This document shows positions 25,196 through 33,045 of a DNA stretch of 43,509 bases, piece after piece. The stretch comes from Longimicrobiales bacterium. Lineage in GTDB: Bacteria; Gemmatimonadota; Gemmatimonadetes; Longimicrobiales; Gaopeijiaceae. The translations under genes and the position numbers were made by a program. The notes beneath the pieces were generated by a model, which had not been told where the DNA came from, ran no database searches, and saw only the letters and a list, made by a program, of their open reading frames with translations. Numbering within the stretch: the stretch's first letter is position 1; every line of letters starts with the position of its first letter. The stretch lies in assembly GCA_028279425.1 (NCBI GenBank), contig JANQNV010000043.1, forward strand, positions 1-43,509. Reading direction: 5' to 3'.

Positions 25196-25833
25196 GCCGC
25201 CTGTCTCCACGCTCGAAGGTAGTCCCGCACGCGGCTCAACGGACGGTCCGAGGCCCAGACGCCCCCCAGGACCGCGACTCCACTCGCGCCCACTTCGCGA
25301 ACCTCGCGCACTCGTTCCGGCGTGATGCCACCGATGGCGATCACCGGGGCGTCGGCGACGGCGATCATCGAGGCGAGACCGGAGGGACCCTCGGGAGGCC
25401 GCCCCGGATGCGAGGCCGACGAATAGATGGTGCCGGCGCTCAGCCAGTCCGCACCGCGCCGGGCTCGCACCTCGTCGGGGGTATGCACCGAGGCGCCGAC
25501 TGCCCAATCGGAGTGGAGCTGTCGGACGACGGCCACATCGAGGGAGTCCGCGCGCAGGTGCACACCGTCGGCACCCACCGCCGCCGCGACATCGAGGCGG
25601 TCGTTGACGACCAGCCAGGCGCCCCCCGTGCGGGCCGTGTCGAGCGCGAGACCGAGCCGCTCGAGGTACCGCGCCGAGGAGCGCGGGCCACGGAGGTGAA
25701 GGGCGACGTCGGGCCCCGACTCACCAAGGAGCCGGCGCGCCGCCTCGACGAACCCCTCCCCAGCCAGGACGCGGTCGTCGGTCACGACGTGCACGACGGG
25801 GATTCGCCGTGTGGGCTCGGCCGCCGGGTTCAC
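25192..25833 (-). CDS. thiE: ThiE/TenI-family protein (thiamine-phosphate synthase or thiazole tautomerase)
   Basis: 213 residues from GTG at 25833, which overlaps the fmt stop by four bases. A (beta/alpha)8 ThiE/TenI barrel: VVHVVTDDRVL, VALHLRGPRSSARYL, LVVNDRLDVAAAVGADGVHLRAD, GASVHTPDEVRARRGADWLSAGTIYSSASHPGRPPEG (split across two motifs) and VIAIGGITPERVREV. Classical ThiE has a GQDD loop after GVH and a TxTK pattern in the phosphate loop. Here these read RADS and SSASHP, so a TenI-type thiazole tautomerase is a serious alternative, fitting its place directly before thiS-thiG. Confidence 0.8.
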   Translation of the reverse strand: MNPAAEPTRRIPVVHVVTDDRVLAGEGFVEAARRLLGESGPDVALHLRGPRSSARYLERLGLALDTARTGGAWLVVNDRLDVAAAVGADGVHLRADSLDVAVVRQLHSDWAVGASVHTPDEVRARRGADWLSAGTIYSSASHPGRPPEGPSGLASMIAVADAPVIAIGGITPERVREVREVGASGVAVLGGVWASDRPLSRVRDYLRAWRQAA

Positions 25834-26765
25834 TCGAACCGGACTCCGACCTCGATCGATCGACCGAGCAACCACGCCGAGGTCGGCATCCGACGTTTGC
25901 CCGGGGGCTGGACTTCGGTAAACGCGACGACCCCGTCGGAGGTCGCCACCACCAGGCCGGTCTCGGGTGCCGCCGACACCACCGTACCGGGAGGAGCCCC
26001 GACCTGCGATGCGGCGTCGGCGGACGGTCGGAAGAGTTTCACGGGTTTCGATCCGAGCGTCGACCAGGCCCCGGGCACGTCGTCCATGGCCCGGACGTGG
26101 TTTGCCACCTCCGTGGCCGCCTTCTCCCAATCGATGCGGGCCAGCTCTCGGCTCACCTTCGGCGCGAAGGTCGCAGCATCGTGGTCCTGCTCCCGTTCTT
26201 CGACGGCTCCGAGCTCGAGCAGAGCCAGCGCTTCGATCAGCGCTGCCGCCCCGGTGGACGCGAGCCCCGCCGCCAACTCGGTCGACGAATCGTCGGCGCC
26301 GATCGGCACCTCGACCTGGTGCAGAATCGGGCCCGCATCCATTCCCTCGGCCATGCGCATGATCGTGATGCCGGTGCGCGTGTAGCCACGCGCGATGGCC
26401 CAGTGGATCGGAGCGGCCCCCCGCAGCTCGGGAAGTAGAGACGCATGGACGTTGATCGAGCCGAGTCGCGGTACGTCGAGCACCTCTCGGAGCAGGATGT
26501 GTCCGTATGCGACGACGACGGAGAGGTCGGCGTCGAGCGAACGCAGTTCGTCGAGGAACGCCTCGCCCCTCGGCCGCTCCGGCTGGAGGACCGGGATTCC
26601 GTGATTCTGGGCGACCTCCTTCACGGGAGACGGCCGCACTTGTCGACCCCGCCCCGCCGGGCGATCGCGCTGCGTCACCACGGCCACGACGTCGTGGCCT
26701 TCTTCGGTCAGCGCCCGCAGCGAGGGCACGGCGAACTCCGGCGTCCCCCAGAAGACGACCCTCAC
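25830..26765 (-). CDS. fmt: Methionyl-tRNA formyltransferase
   Basis: A 311-residue enzyme that formylates initiator Met-tRNA with 10-formyl-tetrahydrofolate. The N-terminal hydrolase domain has VVFWGTPEFAVPSLRAL, VAYGHILLREVLDVPRLGSINVHASLLPELRGAAPIHWAI (catalytic Asn/His in NVHASLLP) and EGMDAGPILHQ. The C-terminal domain includes KLFRPSAD and PPGKRRMPTSAWLLG, typical of the tRNA-contacting OB-like domain. The start is GTG at 26765, seven bases after def, the usual def-fmt pair. Confidence 0.96.
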   Translation of the reverse strand: MRVVFWGTPEFAVPSLRALTEEGHDVVAVVTQRDRPAGRGRQVRPSPVKEVAQNHGIPVLQPERPRGEAFLDELRSLDADLSVVVAYGHILLREVLDVPRLGSINVHASLLPELRGAAPIHWAIARGYTRTGITIMRMAEGMDAGPILHQVEVPIGADDSSTELAAGLASTGAAALIEALALLELGAVEEREQDHDAATFAPKVSRELARIDWEKAATEVANHVRAMDDVPGAWSTLGSKPVKLFRPSADAASQVGAPPGTVVSAAPETGLVVATSDGVVAFTEVQPPGKRRMPTSAWLLGRSIEVGVRFE

Positions 26766-26772
26766 CTCGGGC

Positions 26773-27288
26773 TCACTCGTCTTCGTCCTGCAGCTTACGC
26801 CACTTCTTGAGCAGCATCCGTCGCTTGAGCGCGCTCACGCGGTCGAGAAACAGGACCCCGTCGAGGTGATCGATCTCGTGCTGCAGCGCTCGACCCAGGA
26901 GGTCGTCGGCCTCGACCGTGATCTCGTTGCCCTCCGGATCGAAGCCGCGCACCTCGACGACGGCCGGTCGCTCGACGAACTCCTCGAGGCCCGGGATCGA
27001 CAGGCACCCCTCCGACGCCTTTTCGGTCGCCCGACTCACGGCGAGAATCTCGGGATTCACCAGCGCGAGCCGACCGCCGTCCGGGTCGTCTTCACGCCGG
27101 GTATCGATGACGAGAATGCGCTTCGAGAGACCGATCTGGGGCGCAGCCAGGCCGACGCCCTCGGCGTGATACATCGTCTCGAACATGTCGGACACCAGCT
27201 CTCGCAACTCGTCGTCGAAGCTCTCTACCGGGTCGGCTGCGGTTCGAAGCACGGGGTCACCGAGCATCACGATGGGTCGAATCGCCAT
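26773..27288 (-). CDS. def: Peptide deformylase
   Basis: 171 residues from ATG at 27288. It removes the formyl group from nascent N-termini. All three family motifs are present: GVGLAAPQIG (residues 44-53), EGCLSIPG with metal ligand Cys95, and QHEIDHLDG with ligands His137 and His141 and catalytic Glu138. The C-terminal helix is basic (VSALKRRMLLKKWRKLQDEDE), as in type 1 deformylases. It follows yajC by one base. Confidence 0.96.
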   Translation of the reverse strand: MAIRPIVMLGDPVLRTAADPVESFDDELRELVSDMFETMYHAEGVGLAAPQIGLSKRILVIDTRREDDPDGGRLALVNPEILAVSRATEKASEGCLSIPGLEEFVERPAVVEVRGFDPEGNEITVEADDLLGRALQHEIDHLDGVLFLDRVSALKRRMLLKKWRKLQDEDE

Positions 27289-27289
27289 G

Positions 27290-27658
27290 TCACCCCTTCT
27301 TGGCGCCGGATCCCTTCTTGTCTCCGGCCTTGGCGTCGTCGGCGTTGATCCGCTGGGCGATCCGAGCGCGCTGCACCACGAGACGGGTGTTGTCGGCGGT
27401 CTTGATCGTAAGGCGGTCCTCGGCGGCGTGGACGACGGTTCCGATGATGCCCCCGCCCGTGACCACCTCGTCGCCCTTCTTGAGGGCGGCGAGCGTTTGC
27501 TGGTGACGCTTCGCCTCCTTCTGCTGGGGGCGGATGAGCACGAAGTAGAAGATGAGGACCATCGCTCCCACCTGGAGCAGGAAGGCCGTTCCGGCGCCGG
27601 CGCCCTCACGGGGAACCATGAAGGCGAGGGCGGGGGCGAGTCCCGGAATGATCGACAT
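27290..27658 (-). CDS. yajC: Preprotein translocase subunit YajC
   Basis: 122 residues from ATG at 27658: one membrane helix (TAFLLQVGAMVLIFYFVLIRPQQKE) with the family's IRPQQK boundary, then the cytoplasmic beta-domain AALKKGDEVVTGGGIIGTVVH, and a Lys/Gly-rich tail. YajC associates with SecDF in the Sec translocon. The tgt-yajC order is widespread, but the usual secD-secF continuation is absent; def follows instead, one base away. Confidence 0.92.
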   Translation of the reverse strand: MSIIPGLAPALAFMVPREGAGAGTAFLLQVGAMVLIFYFVLIRPQQKEAKRHQQTLAALKKGDEVVTGGGIIGTVVHAAEDRLTIKTADNTRLVVQRARIAQRINADDAKAGDKKGSGAKKG

Positions 27659-27716
27659 CGAGTGCAGCTCCTGATCGGCGTGCGATGGCGTGAGGTGGAG
27701 GGGTCGACGCGACGCG

Positions 27717-28865
27717 TCAGACACCCGCGGATCGGTACCGTTCCAGCCAATCCGCGCTCCAAAGATAGTAGTCTCCGGCGCGCACGTGCGCGCGGGCCTG
27801 CTCGGCGATCCGCACGAGAAACCGGAGGTTGTGGATCGAGATGAGGCGGTGCGCGAAGTGCTCACCCGCCACGACGAGATGTCGGAGGTAGGCGCGATCG
27901 AAACGGAGGCACGCGAAACAGTCGCACCCCGGGTCGATGGGTCGGCGGTCGCGCTTGAAGCGCGCCGCCTTGAGGTTGACCTGACCTTCGTCGACCGTCC
28001 ATGCCGTGCCGTGACGTGCATTCCGGGTCGGAGCCACGCAGTCGAACATGTCGATACCGCGCCCGATGGCTTCGAGAAGGTCGTCGGGGTATCCGACGCC
28101 CATCAGGTAGCGGGGACGATCCGCGGGGAGTTCCGGATCGAGCACCTCGAGCGTGCGCCACATGTCGGGTTTGGCCTCTCCGACACTCAACCCCCCGATG
28201 GCGAGGGCCGGCCAGTCGCCGACCTCGAGCACCTGCCGCGCATGTTCGCGCCGCAGGTCGTCGAACACGTTGCCCTGAATCACGGGAACCAGGGCCTGCT
28301 CGGGACCGTCGGGCTCACGCGCACACAGCGTCGCGAAGAAGCGGCGGCACCGCTCCAACCAACGAAGGGTGCGCTCGTTCGCCCTCTCGGCGGTGGCCCG
28401 GTCGCACCCCCCCGGCGGGCACTCGTCGAACGCCATGATCACGTCGGCTCCCAGCGTGCGCTCGATCCGCATCACCGACTCCGGCGTGAATCGGTGCCGC
28501 GACCCGTCGATATGACTCTGGAACTCCACGCCGTCGTCGTCGATCCGCCGAATCCCCTCGAGCGAAAACACCTGGAACCCCCCCGAATCGGTCAACGTCG
28601 GCCCGTCCCAGCGCATGAACGCGTGCAGGCCTCCCAACTCGCGTACCACCTTGTGGCCCGGTCGCAAGAAGAGGTGGTAGGTGTTCGCCAGGATCATGCT
28701 CGCGCCTACCCCCTCCAACTCGCCCGGAGAGACGTGTTTGACGGCACCGAGCGTGCCGACCGGCATGAACACCGGTGTGTCGACCGGACCGTGGGGAGTG
28801 TGGAAGCGACCGGTCCGCGCGGCGCCGTCGGTCGCCAGGAGATCGAACGAAAACGAGGCGCTCAC
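27717..28865 (-). CDS. tgt: Queuine/preQ1 tRNA-guanine transglycosylase
   Basis: 382 residues from GTG at 28865, overlapping the upstream lipoprotein stop by four bases. It exchanges G34 for preQ1 in tRNAs with GUN anticodons. Seen: DTPVFMPVGTLGAVK, LTDSGGFQVFSL (Asp93, general base region), FDECPPGG, the recognition segment PVIQGNVFDDLRR, AIGGLSVGE, YLMGVGYPDDLLEAI, the nucleophile Asp in GIDMFDCVAPTRNARHG, and the zinc site CDCFACLRFDRAYLRHL. Partner queA is two genes upstream. Confidence 0.96.
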   Translation of the reverse strand: MSASFSFDLLATDGAARTGRFHTPHGPVDTPVFMPVGTLGAVKHVSPGELEGVGASMILANTYHLFLRPGHKVVRELGGLHAFMRWDGPTLTDSGGFQVFSLEGIRRIDDDGVEFQSHIDGSRHRFTPESVMRIERTLGADVIMAFDECPPGGCDRATAERANERTLRWLERCRRFFATLCAREPDGPEQALVPVIQGNVFDDLRREHARQVLEVGDWPALAIGGLSVGEAKPDMWRTLEVLDPELPADRPRYLMGVGYPDDLLEAIGRGIDMFDCVAPTRNARHGTAWTVDEGQVNLKAARFKRDRRPIDPGCDCFACLRFDRAYLRHLVVAGEHFAHRLISIHNLRFLVRIAEQARAHVRAGDYYLWSADWLERYRSAGV

Positions 28866-29518
28866 GTGGCGGAGCTCTGTCCTCCACGGCGGGGACCGGC
28901 GGGCGCCAGCGACGAGTCCCGGCGCTGGACGCCGTCCTGAACGTCGGGCGGAGCCGCGGAGAGGGTGTTGTCGCGCCACAACCGCCAGACACCGTCCTGG
29001 ATCCGATACACCTGCTGAGCCCGTCGAGTGGGACAGCACATGGGATCGCTGGGGCCCTGGGTGGTGATCTCGACGAGGAGGCTGTCGGCCACGGCCTCGA
29101 AGCGGTGGATCTGCTGGCGATCGCCGAGAAGGCGGTCACTCACCTGAACCGGTTCTCCGTCGTCACCGGTGCGGAAGGCCACCAGGTTCATGAACACCCC
29201 CGTACCCCCGGGTTCGACGACCACCAGGGCCGCCGTCTCATCGGCGCCATCGCCGTCGAAGTCGCCCTCGGCCGAGTAGGCGGCGAGAAGTGCGACCCTG
29301 GCTCCCGACTCCGTCACGCCTCCCCCGTCGGCGAGGCGCACCTCGGTCGAGTCGAGCGAGGTGAGAGAGATCGCCATCCCGCCGAGTTCCTGGAGCGAGG
29401 GAGGACGCGGACCTTCGTCGACCGAGGAGTCCGCTCCGCCGTCGCCACCACAAGCCGCCATCGTCGCCACACCGATCGACAGGCCGAGACGCCGCAGATG
29501 CTCACGCATTCGAACCAT
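28862..29518 (-). CDS. Putative lipoprotein of unknown function between queA and tgt
   Basis: 218 residues starting [23 protein letters not shown]: basic start, hydrophobic stretch and a lipobox cysteine, then Gly/Asp-rich mature sequence. It contains YSAEGDFDGDGADETAALVV, resembling an FG-GAP/EF-hand-like Asp-rich turn, then GGTGVFMNLVAF, SDRLLGDRQQIH, and GPSDPMCCPTRRAQQVYRI with an adjacent cysteine pair. I recall similar uncharacterised lipoproteins with a DGDG turn and CCPT motif but no function. It overlaps the queA stop by 17 bases (or 8 if the ATG at 29509 is used) and the tgt start by four, so it is co-translated with a tRNA-modification pair to which it has no obvious link. Confidence 0.75.
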   Translation of the reverse strand: MVRMREHLRRLGLSIGVATMAACGGDGGADSSVDEGPRPPSLQELGGMAISLTSLDSTEVRLADGGGVTESGARVALLAAYSAEGDFDGDGADETAALVVVEPGGTGVFMNLVAFRTGDDGEPVQVSDRLLGDRQQIHRFEAVADSLLVEITTQGPSDPMCCPTRRAQQVYRIQDGVWRLWRDNTLSAAPPDVQDGVQRRDSSLAPAGPRRGGQSSAT

Positions 29519-30644
29519 CTTCGTGTTGGGGTCGCATCGAGGGGGGCACCACCATGGCGTCCCCGTAACTGTAGAAACGATAGCCTCGCTCCACGGCCTC
29601 CCTGTAGGCCTCGAGGGTGGCCGTCCGTCCGGCGAAGGCCGAGACCAGCATCAGGAGCGTCGACCGGGGCAGGTGGAAGTTCGTGATCAGCCCCTCGATC
29701 ACACGAAACCGGTAGGGAGGTCGGATGAACAGGTCGGTGCTGCCGGAGCCCGGCGGCACATGGCCGTCAGGGGTGGCGACCGCCTCGAGGGTGCGCACGA
29801 CCGTCGTACCGACGGCCCACACCCGACCACCCCGAGCCCGCGCAGCGGCGATGGCTCGCGACGCCTCGTCAGGCACGTGATACACCTCGGCGTGCATCTC
29901 ATGCTCGGACGGATCATCGGTCTCGACCGGGCGAAACGTCCCGACACCCACGTGGAGCGAAATCGCAGCGCGCGCCACACCACGCCGGGCGAGCCGCTCG
30001 AGGAGGTCGGGCGTGAAGTGCAACCCCGCCGTCGGCGCCGCGACCGAACCCGGTGTCCGAGCGTACACCGTCTGATACCTCTCCCGATCGGCCTCGTCGT
30101 CGGCGCGGTCGATGTAGGGGGGCAGCGGCATGTGCCCGTGGCGCGTCAGCGCCTCTGCCACCGACGACGAGGTGACCAGCCGCACCCGGCGCCCGCCTCC
30201 CGGTGAGGAATCGAGAATCTCCACCCGGAGGTCGTCGGCCACGTCGACCACGCGTCCTGGCTTGAGCTTGCCCCCCGGCCGAACCAGGGCCTCCCACTCG
30301 GTCGCGTCGCCGACTCCCCGGAGGGCGCCGGAGTCGTCCGGCCCGGCCCCTTCGTCGGCGAGCAGGGGGCGAACGAGGAGGATTTCGGCGGCGGCGCCCG
30401 ACGGCTTGCGCCCGAGGAGGCGGGCCGGGAGCACCTTGCTTTCATTGACCACCAGCAGATCGCCCGGCGACATGAGATCGGGCAGCTCACGAAACCGCAG
30501 GTGGCGCCGCTCTCCGCCGCCCCGTGGAAGCACGAGGAGGGCGGACTCGTCCCGGCGTTCGCTCGGGCGCTCGGCGATGCGATCTCTCGGGAGATCGTAG
30601 TCGTAGTTCGACAGCCGATCCGCCGCGCCCTGCGACGACGTCAT
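29502..30644 (-). CDS. queA: S-adenosylmethionine:tRNA ribosyltransferase-isomerase
   Basis: A 380-residue enzyme that converts preQ1-tRNA to epoxyqueuosine-tRNA using SAM. Motifs seen: [92 protein letters not shown], and [20 protein letters not shown]. The ATG at 30644 overlaps the ruvB stop by four bases (ATGA). The order ruvB-queA-tgt is common in bacteria; here one extra lipoprotein gene is inserted before tgt. Confidence 0.96.
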   Translation of the reverse strand: MTSSQGAADRLSNYDYDLPRDRIAERPSERRDESALLVLPRGGGERRHLRFRELPDLMSPGDLLVVNESKVLPARLLGRKPSGAAAEILLVRPLLADEGAGPDDSGALRGVGDATEWEALVRPGGKLKPGRVVDVADDLRVEILDSSPGGGRRVRLVTSSSVAEALTRHGHMPLPPYIDRADDEADRERYQTVYARTPGSVAAPTAGLHFTPDLLERLARRGVARAAISLHVGVGTFRPVETDDPSEHEMHAEVYHVPDEASRAIAAARARGGRVWAVGTTVVRTLEAVATPDGHVPPGSGSTDLFIRPPYRFRVIEGLITNFHLPRSTLLMLVSAFAGRTATLEAYREAVERGYRFYSYGDAMVVPPSMRPQHEDGSNA

Positions 30645-31687
30645 TCCTCGCCGTCGAAAAACGACGCCTGACCCAGCGCCGCGCCGGGAGGGGCCGTGTA
30701 GCCGAAGTGCCGATAGGCCCGCGCAGTCGCCGCACGACCGCGTGGCGTTCGCATCAGGAATCCCTCCTGGATCAGGAAGGGCTCGTACACCTCTTCGAGG
30801 GTGGCCGTGTCTTCTCCGAGGGCGACCGCCAGCGAGTTCAGCCCGACGGGCCCTCCCTCGAAGGTCTCGATGAGGGTCTTGAGCACACGGGCGTCCATCT
30901 CGTCGAGGCCGTATTCGTCGACGTCGAGCAGCTGCAGCGCCGCAGCCGCAACCTCGCGATCGATTCGGCCGTCGGCGCGGACCTGCGCGTAGTCGCGCAC
31001 GCGGCGCAACAATCGGAGCGCCACCCGCGGGGTTCCACGCGCACGTCGGGCCAGTTCCTCGGCCCCGTCCGGGGTCGTCTCGACCTCCATGATGCTCGCC
31101 GCACGGCCGACGATCGTCGCGAGGTCGTCGGGCGGGTAGAAGTTGAGCCGCTGCACGATGCCGAACCTCGCCCGCATCGGCGCCGTCAGGAGTCCGAACC
31201 GGGTCGTGGCGCCGATCAGGGTGAACGGCTCGATCTTCATCGTCATGGTCTGGGCCCGCGGGCCCTCCGCCAATCGAATGTCGACCTGCCAGTCCTCCAT
31301 CGCGGGATACAGGAACTCCTCGATGATGGGCCGGAGGCGGTGGATCTCGTCGATGAAGAGGATGTCGCCCTCGCGCTGGTTCGTCAGGATCCCGACCAGG
31401 TCGGCGGGCTTCTCGAGGACGGGGCCGGACGTCGTCTTGATGTTCACCCCGAGTTCACGGGCCATCAGAGCGGCAAGCGTGGTCTTGCCGAGCCCCGGAG
31501 GCCCATGAAACAGCACGTGGTCGAGCGGCTCGCGCCGCGTCAGCGCGGCCTCGATCGCGATGCCGAGCGCGTCACACACCTTCTTCTGGCCGATGAACTC
31601 CGTCAGCCGCTGAGGCCGAAGCGAGTTTTCGGCCTGGCTCTCGTCGGCCAGCGCTTCAGGGGTCGTGATTTCGGTGCGTTCGCTCAT
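30641..31687 (-). CDS. ruvB: Holliday junction branch-migration ATPase RuvB
   Basis: 348 residues from ATG at 31687 ([12 protein letters not shown]), preferred over an in-frame ATG 57 bases upstream. It is the hexameric AAA+ motor of the RuvAB complex. Seen: [12 protein letters not shown], Walker [11 protein letters not shown] (61-70), Walker [11 protein letters not shown] with Asp113-Glu114, sensor/arginine finger [17 protein letters not shown] (Arg174), [17 protein letters not shown] and the winged-helix end [16 protein letters not shown]. It is separated from ruvA by 4.2 kb of unrelated genes. Confidence 0.97.
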   Translation of the reverse strand: MSERTEITTPEALADESQAENSLRPQRLTEFIGQKKVCDALGIAIEAALTRREPLDHVLFHGPPGLGKTTLAALMARELGVNIKTTSGPVLEKPADLVGILTNQREGDILFIDEIHRLRPIIEEFLYPAMEDWQVDIRLAEGPRAQTMTMKIEPFTLIGATTRFGLLTAPMRARFGIVQRLNFYPPDDLATIVGRAASIMEVETTPDGAEELARRARGTPRVALRLLRRVRDYAQVRADGRIDREVAAAALQLLDVDEYGLDEMDARVLKTLIETFEGGPVGLNSLAVALGEDTATLEEVYEPFLIQEGFLMRTPRGRAATARAYRHFGYTAPPGAALGQASFFDGEE

Positions 31688-31843
31688 GAGCGCTGAAGAT
31701 GTTCGGGACCCCTTCGGGGAGCAAGCCGTCCGGGCCGACGCCACGGGTCGACCGGGCTGGAGCCGGGCAGCCCCACCACGGCGAGGCGGGCCGAACGGTT
31801 CATGCGGGTCGACCGGTCGGCGCGCCTCAGGGATCGACGCGGG
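31688..31843. other. Intergenic region upstream of ruvB
   Basis: No gene seen. It holds a 6-bp stem GGGCTG/CAGCCC with an eight-base loop (31754-31773) and the repeated GTCGACCG-type words typical of local composition. It must contain the ruvB promoter unless transcription reads through from the lipoprotein gene; I could not identify clear -35/-10 boxes or an SOS box. Confidence 0.3.
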
Positions 31844-32395
31844 TCAGGGGACGGCCCGGGCGAAGGTCACCCCGAGGGTGCCCGGCGTGGGATCGAGCAA
31901 CTGCTCGCCATCGAACGCCGGGACCAGCTCCACCAACCGACTCCGACTGACCCCGTCGGGGGCCTCGGCGTCGAAGGTCAAGCTGGTGCCCGCGAGCACG
32001 AATTCCATCCGCCGCGAGAAGAGCAGCTGGCCGTAGCCCGCGTTGGAGGCGAAGTCCAGGCGAACGCCGGTTTCGGTCGTACGGAAGGTGCCCGGGAGTG
32101 TCGTGAACAGGCTGGTGATGGGATCCTGAAACACCACCTGAGCCGTTCGCGACTCCGTCAGGATCAACTGGACGTTGTCTTGACCAAGGGCCGGGAAGAC
32201 GTTGGTATTGCCCAGGCTGCCCTGAGGGTCGAAGGTGAGCCGCGCGAGATCGTAGGTGCCCACCACGAGCGACAGCTCGAGCCCCGGAGGCTCCGTGGGC
32301 GAGTCGTCTCCGCAGGCCCCGACGGCGGGCACCAGAAGGAGTGCGGCCAGAGTCCACGCGAAGGAGCGGTCAGCGGTGGTGCGGGTGCGAAACAT
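31844..32395 (-). CDS. Putative lipoprotein, beta-rich, unknown function
   Basis: 183 residues: MFRTRTTADRSFAWTLAALLLVPAVGAC is a signal with a lipobox (VGAC), followed by GDDSPTEPPG, a typical lipoprotein linker. The mature part appears beta-rich (LVVGTYDLARLTFDPQG; TGVRLDFASNAGYG; LLFSRRMEFVLAG; LGVTFARAVP) and lacks cysteines. I do not recognise a named family; the layout recalls small lipocalin-like or hypothetical lipoproteins in this type of genome. It is divergent from the CIA30-like gene, with 110 bp between, and lies in the block separating ruvA and ruvB. Confidence 0.7.
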   Translation of the reverse strand: MFRTRTTADRSFAWTLAALLLVPAVGACGDDSPTEPPGLELSLVVGTYDLARLTFDPQGSLGNTNVFPALGQDNVQLILTESRTAQVVFQDPITSLFTTLPGTFRTTETGVRLDFASNAGYGQLLFSRRMEFVLAGTSLTFDAEAPDGVSRSRLVELVPAFDGEQLLDPTPGTLGVTFARAVP

Positions 32396-32505
32396 GGCGT
32401 CGGTGAGTCGATGATGAGTGCGTGCCGGGAGACCGCCGAATGTACACCGCGGTTCCGCAGACGCTCCCCGCCGGCCGGCGCCGGGCGAAGAGGGGGCGAC
32501 TCGCG

Positions 32506-33003
32506 ATGATCACATCGCTGAACGAAACCGACTGGATCGTCGTCGACGACGCCGTGATGGGCGGGCGCTCGCGGGGACACCTGTCGCCGGCCGATGAAGG
32601 ACTGGTGTTTCACGGCACCCTGAACACGCGGGGTGGCGGCTTCACGTCGGTCCGCTCGCGCGGTCTCCGCGGCACTCTGGTCGACGCGTCCGGTCTGATC
32701 GTGAAGCTGCACGGCGATGGGCGCCGCTACGCCCTCGACCTGCGACGCCTCGCCCGCGGCGCCGGTCGGGAGGCGGTGTGGCGTGCGCCGCTCCCCACGG
32801 TCCAGGGAAGGGAGATCGAGGTCGTGGTCCCCTTCGACGACTTCGTGCCCACATGGCGCGGTCGACGGATCGAGTTGCAGGGTGGGCCTCACGCCTTCTG
32901 GCGCACGGCCGGCAGCGTCGGGATCACCCTTGCTGACGGGGTCGACGGCCCGTTCCGACTGCTGCTGAAGGGGGTGGACGGGGTCCACGCCGGAGGGGGG
33001 TGA
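32506..33003 (+). CDS. CIA30-like (complex I intermediate-associated protein 30) domain protein
   Basis: 165 residues from ATG at 32506. It opens TDWIVVDDAVMGGRSRGHLS, matching the CIA30 pattern (W-x-x-V-N/D-D-x-V-M-G-G-x-S), then alternating strands FHGTLNTRGGGFTSVRSRG, VVVPFDDFVPTWRGRR and GSVGITLADGVDGPFRLLLKG, a jelly-roll carbohydrate-binding-like fold. Human CIA30 (NDUFAF1) helps assemble complex I, but bacterial homologues are uncharacterised and their role need not be respiratory. There is no signal peptide, so it is likely cytoplasmic. It is convergent with the M56 gene across a GC-rich hairpin. Confidence 0.8.
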   Translation: MITSLNETDWIVVDDAVMGGRSRGHLSPADEGLVFHGTLNTRGGGFTSVRSRGLRGTLVDASGLIVKLHGDGRRYALDLRRLARGAGREAVWRAPLPTVQGREIEVVVPFDDFVPTWRGRRIELQGGPHAFWRTAGSVGITLADGVDGPFRLLLKGVDGVHAGGG

Positions 33004-33004
33004 C

Positions 33005-33028
33005 CCGCCGCCCCACGGGGCGAGGCGG
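33005..33028. terminator. Bidirectional GC-rich hairpin between convergent genes
   Basis: CCGCC-GCCCC pairs with GGGGC-GGCGG, with a two-base bulge (GA) and a minimal loop, directly after the CIA30-like stop and 18 bp from the M56 gene stop. It could terminate both genes; no T-tract is evident in either direction. Confidence 0.45.
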
Positions 33029-33045
33029 CGGTCCGGCCGAACGGA

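Noticed and set aside
25834..26130. N-terminal extension of thiE into fmt
   Set aside because: It lies wholly inside fmt in another frame; the GTGA overlap at 25830-25833 gives a natural start and the family length.
24924..27288. TPP riboswitch for the thi genes
   Set aside because: No recognisable thi-box elements, and the genes overlap their neighbours, leaving no leader sequence.
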